Assembly (NCBI GenBank): GCA_963742715.1
Contig: CAVUMR010000002.1
Coordinates: 2,046,001 to 2,110,000, forward strand
Source of the DNA: CAVUMR01 sp963742715
Lineage (GTDB): Bacteria; Actinomycetota; Actinomycetes; Mycobacteriales; Micromonosporaceae
Direction: 5' to 3'
DNA: 64,000 nucleotides
Position numbers and translations under genes: made by a program. The notes below the pieces were generated by a model that worked only from the letters and a program-made list of their open reading frames with translations, was not told the origin of the DNA and searched no databases. Shown here piece by piece: positions 62,323-64,000 of this stretch. Position 1 is the first letter of the stretch, and each line of letters starts with the position of its first letter.

Positions 62323-62650
62323 TGTCGTTCGCCACCTTCGTCGAGCCGGACGACGCCCGGCGCACGGTTACCTTTTGCATTCAGCCAGTTACCAAAAGTA
62401 ACTCATGTGCCAGCGCATTCGAGTCGCAATCCGGTCAGGCGCACCCGACAGAATGCCGGAACGTCACGCGAGTGACAGATATCCGACTGACCGGCCGAAC
62501 AGGATTGCGTGACCTGGCGCACACGTATCACCCTTTCCGGCAGAAGCGGGCTCTGTCCTACTTCATCGGTTCACGGGGGAACACATCGCAAAGCGGCAGC
62601 TCAGTGCCGCGGTCGGCGCGCGCCCCCACGTCCTCACAGGGGGAGCGGAC
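62323..62650. promoter_or_regulatory. Divergent intergenic region with GTTAC-N5-GTAAC operator
   Basis: 328 bp without a supportable gene. GTTACCTTTTG (62367-62377) is followed by GTTACCAAAAGTAAC (62388-62402). The latter is a perfect 5-bp dyad, and the outer copy forms a larger stem with it. This A/T-rich island lies upstream of the leftward HTH gene. The right part (62500-62650) should hold the promoter of the Tat-exported protein; GGGGGAGC precedes its GTG 62651. Confidence 0.6.
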
Positions 62651-64000
62651 GTGCCCGACCAGAACGATCACCGGACCCCGGCCACGTCCGACCGGCCCGC
62701 TCATCGCCTCGCCGCCGGTGCGGCCAGCCTGTCGATCAGCCGCCGGACCCTGCTCGTCGCCGGCGGCACCGGCCTGATCGCCGCCGGCATGAGCAGCAAG
62801 CTGGCCCGGTTCCTGCACAGCCTCGACCTGACCGCACCGGACCTCCGGGTGGACCTGATCCGCCCGGACGACATGCTGGTGCTGCACTTCGACCTGTACA
62901 ACCTGGTCCGGTCGACCGCCGGCGGCCCACCGCAGCTCGAACCCAGGGACCCGGCGCAGCCGTCGTACGTCGCGGTCACCTTCGGGCCGCAGCACGTGAT
63001 GGAGGAGCCGCTCTTCTCCTCCGGCGCCGAGCCGCCGCTGCCGCCCGCCGGTCACCTGCACACCGCGGTGGTAGCGCCGAGCCAGGTGGTGTTCACCGTG
63101 CCGAACACGGTGAAGTCGCTGCCGTTCAGCACCGAGGGACTGCTCTCCTGGTGGGAGTGGGTGATGCGGGTGGCCCCGGTGGCGCTGCCGCCGAACCCGC
63201 ACGGACCGTTCCCGCCGCCGCTGTCCGCACCGCCCGCGCCCGCCGACCTCTGGACCGACCTGCGCCTGGTCGACTGGCTGCACCTGTCCCCCGACCAACT
63301 GTCCACCTGGCAGCACGCGGCGACCCCGGTCACCCGGTCCGGGCGTACCGAGCTGTGGCACACCCGGCTCGCCCACCGGACCGACGACGGCCGGCCGGAT
63401 CCGACCGCCACCGGCGCGACGGTACGCGCGATCTGGACCGACGCCCGGCCGGCCGGTACCCCGTTCACCGCGCTGACCGGACCGACCGACAGCACCGACA
63501 AGTTCCCCGAGCAGATCGTCAAGCTCACCACCTGGTACGACGCCATCGGCGCCGACGTGGTCGCCCCGGTCACCGCCGACCTCGTACTGCTCTCCGCGAC
63601 CGGCTCGTCGGTCGAGCTGGAAGGCGACTGGAGACCGGCCGCCGACAAGGGCGTCAACCTCCTGCAGTGGCAGCACCGGTCCACCCTCGGCCGGGACAAT
63701 TACATCCGGATGCAGCAGGCCGGGTTCCTCTTCCCGTTCGGCAACCGGGCGACCCGGGTCATCGAGACCAAGCGCGTGTTCGCCAGCAACGGCGCGGCGT
63801 ACCTGATCCAGCGGCAGTTCATCATCGTCCGCGAGCAGGTGGTCAACTATCCGGCCGCACTGCAGCCGGATGGCGGCCAGCGGTTCCCGTTCCGCCGGAT
63901 CGAGCTGACGACCAGGGTCACCCCGGACCTGCCCGCGAACCCGTCCCCCATCGAGCCGGGATCGGCCAGCTTCTGGATCGAGTACCAGGGCGCCGGTACC
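62651..64000 (+). CDS. Tat-exported protein of unknown function (partial, runs off right edge)
   Basis: 450 codons visible, no stop before the window end. The N-terminus has a twin-arginine signal, SISRRTLLVAGGTGLIAAG (residues about 27-45), so it is probably exported folded. The remainder is rich in beta-type segments and Trp/Pro (DLRLVDWLHLSPDQL; NYIRMQQAGFLFPFGNRATRVIETKRVF; RQFIIVREQVVNYP). I do not recognise a catalytic motif or domain. GTG 62651 was chosen for the signal peptide and the GGGGGAGC upstream. Confidence 0.75.
   Translation, partial: MPDQNDHRTPATSDRPAHRLAAGAASLSISRRTLLVAGGTGLIAAGMSSKLARFLHSLDLTAPDLRVDLIRPDDMLVLHFDLYNLVRSTAGGPPQLEPRDPAQPSYVAVTFGPQHVMEEPLFSSGAEPPLPPAGHLHTAVVAPSQVVFTVPNTVKSLPFSTEGLLSWWEWVMRVAPVALPPNPHGPFPPPLSAPPAPADLWTDLRLVDWLHLSPDQLSTWQHAATPVTRSGRTELWHTRLAHRTDDGRPDPTATGATVRAIWTDARPAGTPFTALTGPTDSTDKFPEQIVKLTTWYDAIGADVVAPVTADLVLLSATGSSVELEGDWRPAADKGVNLLQWQHRSTLGRDNYIRMQQAGFLFPFGNRATRVIETKRVFASNGAAYLIQRQFIIVREQVVNYPAALQPDGGQRFPFRRIELTTRVTPDLPANPSPIEPGSASFWIEYQGAGT

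Overview
This window is about 72% GC. GTG starts, 4-bp start/stop overlaps, WXG100-like genes, F420-type and mycothiol-type enzymes and ECF/anti-sigma pairs all point to an actinomycete chromosome. The abundance of GTA-C codon contexts suggests something near Micromonosporaceae, but that is inference. I see no rRNA, tRNA, CRISPR array, transposase or prophage.

Layout. (1) 1-7908, minus strand: the start of a hybrid NRPS-PKS natural-product cluster, transcribed towards the left edge. It holds a PanD-type aspartate decarboxylase, a Rossmann oxidoreductase, a PLP-fold-like protein of unknown function, a C-A-PCP NRPS and a ketosynthase-first PKS cut by the window edge. Both the condensation domain and the ketosynthase lack a textbook catalytic histidine. 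(2) 8264-18095, plus strand: a complete form II CO-dehydrogenase-like molybdenum hydroxylase locus. Maturation genes (MocA-like, MoxR, CoxE-like, XdhC) come first, then an exported protein, small/large/medium subunits in S-L-M order, and a membrane-anchored CoxG. (3) 18253-22425: a WXG-like 563-aa protein with an overlapping lipoprotein gene, a membrane protein, a TIGR01777 epimerase and a small WXG100-like protein. (4) 22486-28492: a membrane GGDEF-EAL protein, an aldehyde dehydrogenase, and an ECF sigma factor with a membrane partner. (5) 28635-35984: an acyl-CoA catabolic operon (metal-binding DinB-like protein, carboxylase beta and alpha subunits, AtuA-like protein, acyl-CoA dehydrogenase).

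(6) 35999-41874: a secreted protein, a GNAT acetyltransferase and a sugar-type ABC importer. (7) 42124-47280: FolE with two membrane proteins, a divergent winged-helix regulator carrying a nine-copy 18-bp repeat, a phosphoesterase, a DUF1707 protein, a 39-aa Cys-rich protein and a RibD-like reductase. (8) 47347-55153: a DNA-repair operon combining a HerA-like ATPase, a deazaflavin-type nitroreductase, SbcD, SbcC, a NurA-like nuclease and an AlkA-like glycosylase. Most junctions are tight. This is the bacterial counterpart of the archaeal HerA-NurA-Mre11-Rad50 neighbourhood and is the most interesting intact system here. (9) 55258-64000: a FAD monooxygenase and TetR pair with a clear operator, an ATP-dependent ligase, an exported peptidase-like hydrolase, a Rieske oxygenase, an HTH gene coupled to a frameshifted membrane protein, and a Tat-exported protein running off the right edge.

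Three genome-style patterns recur. GTAC is strongly over-represented. Short tandem repeats accumulate at or just after gene 3' ends. Several genes have a -10-like hexamer 6-7 nt before the start codon, as expected for leaderless mRNAs.
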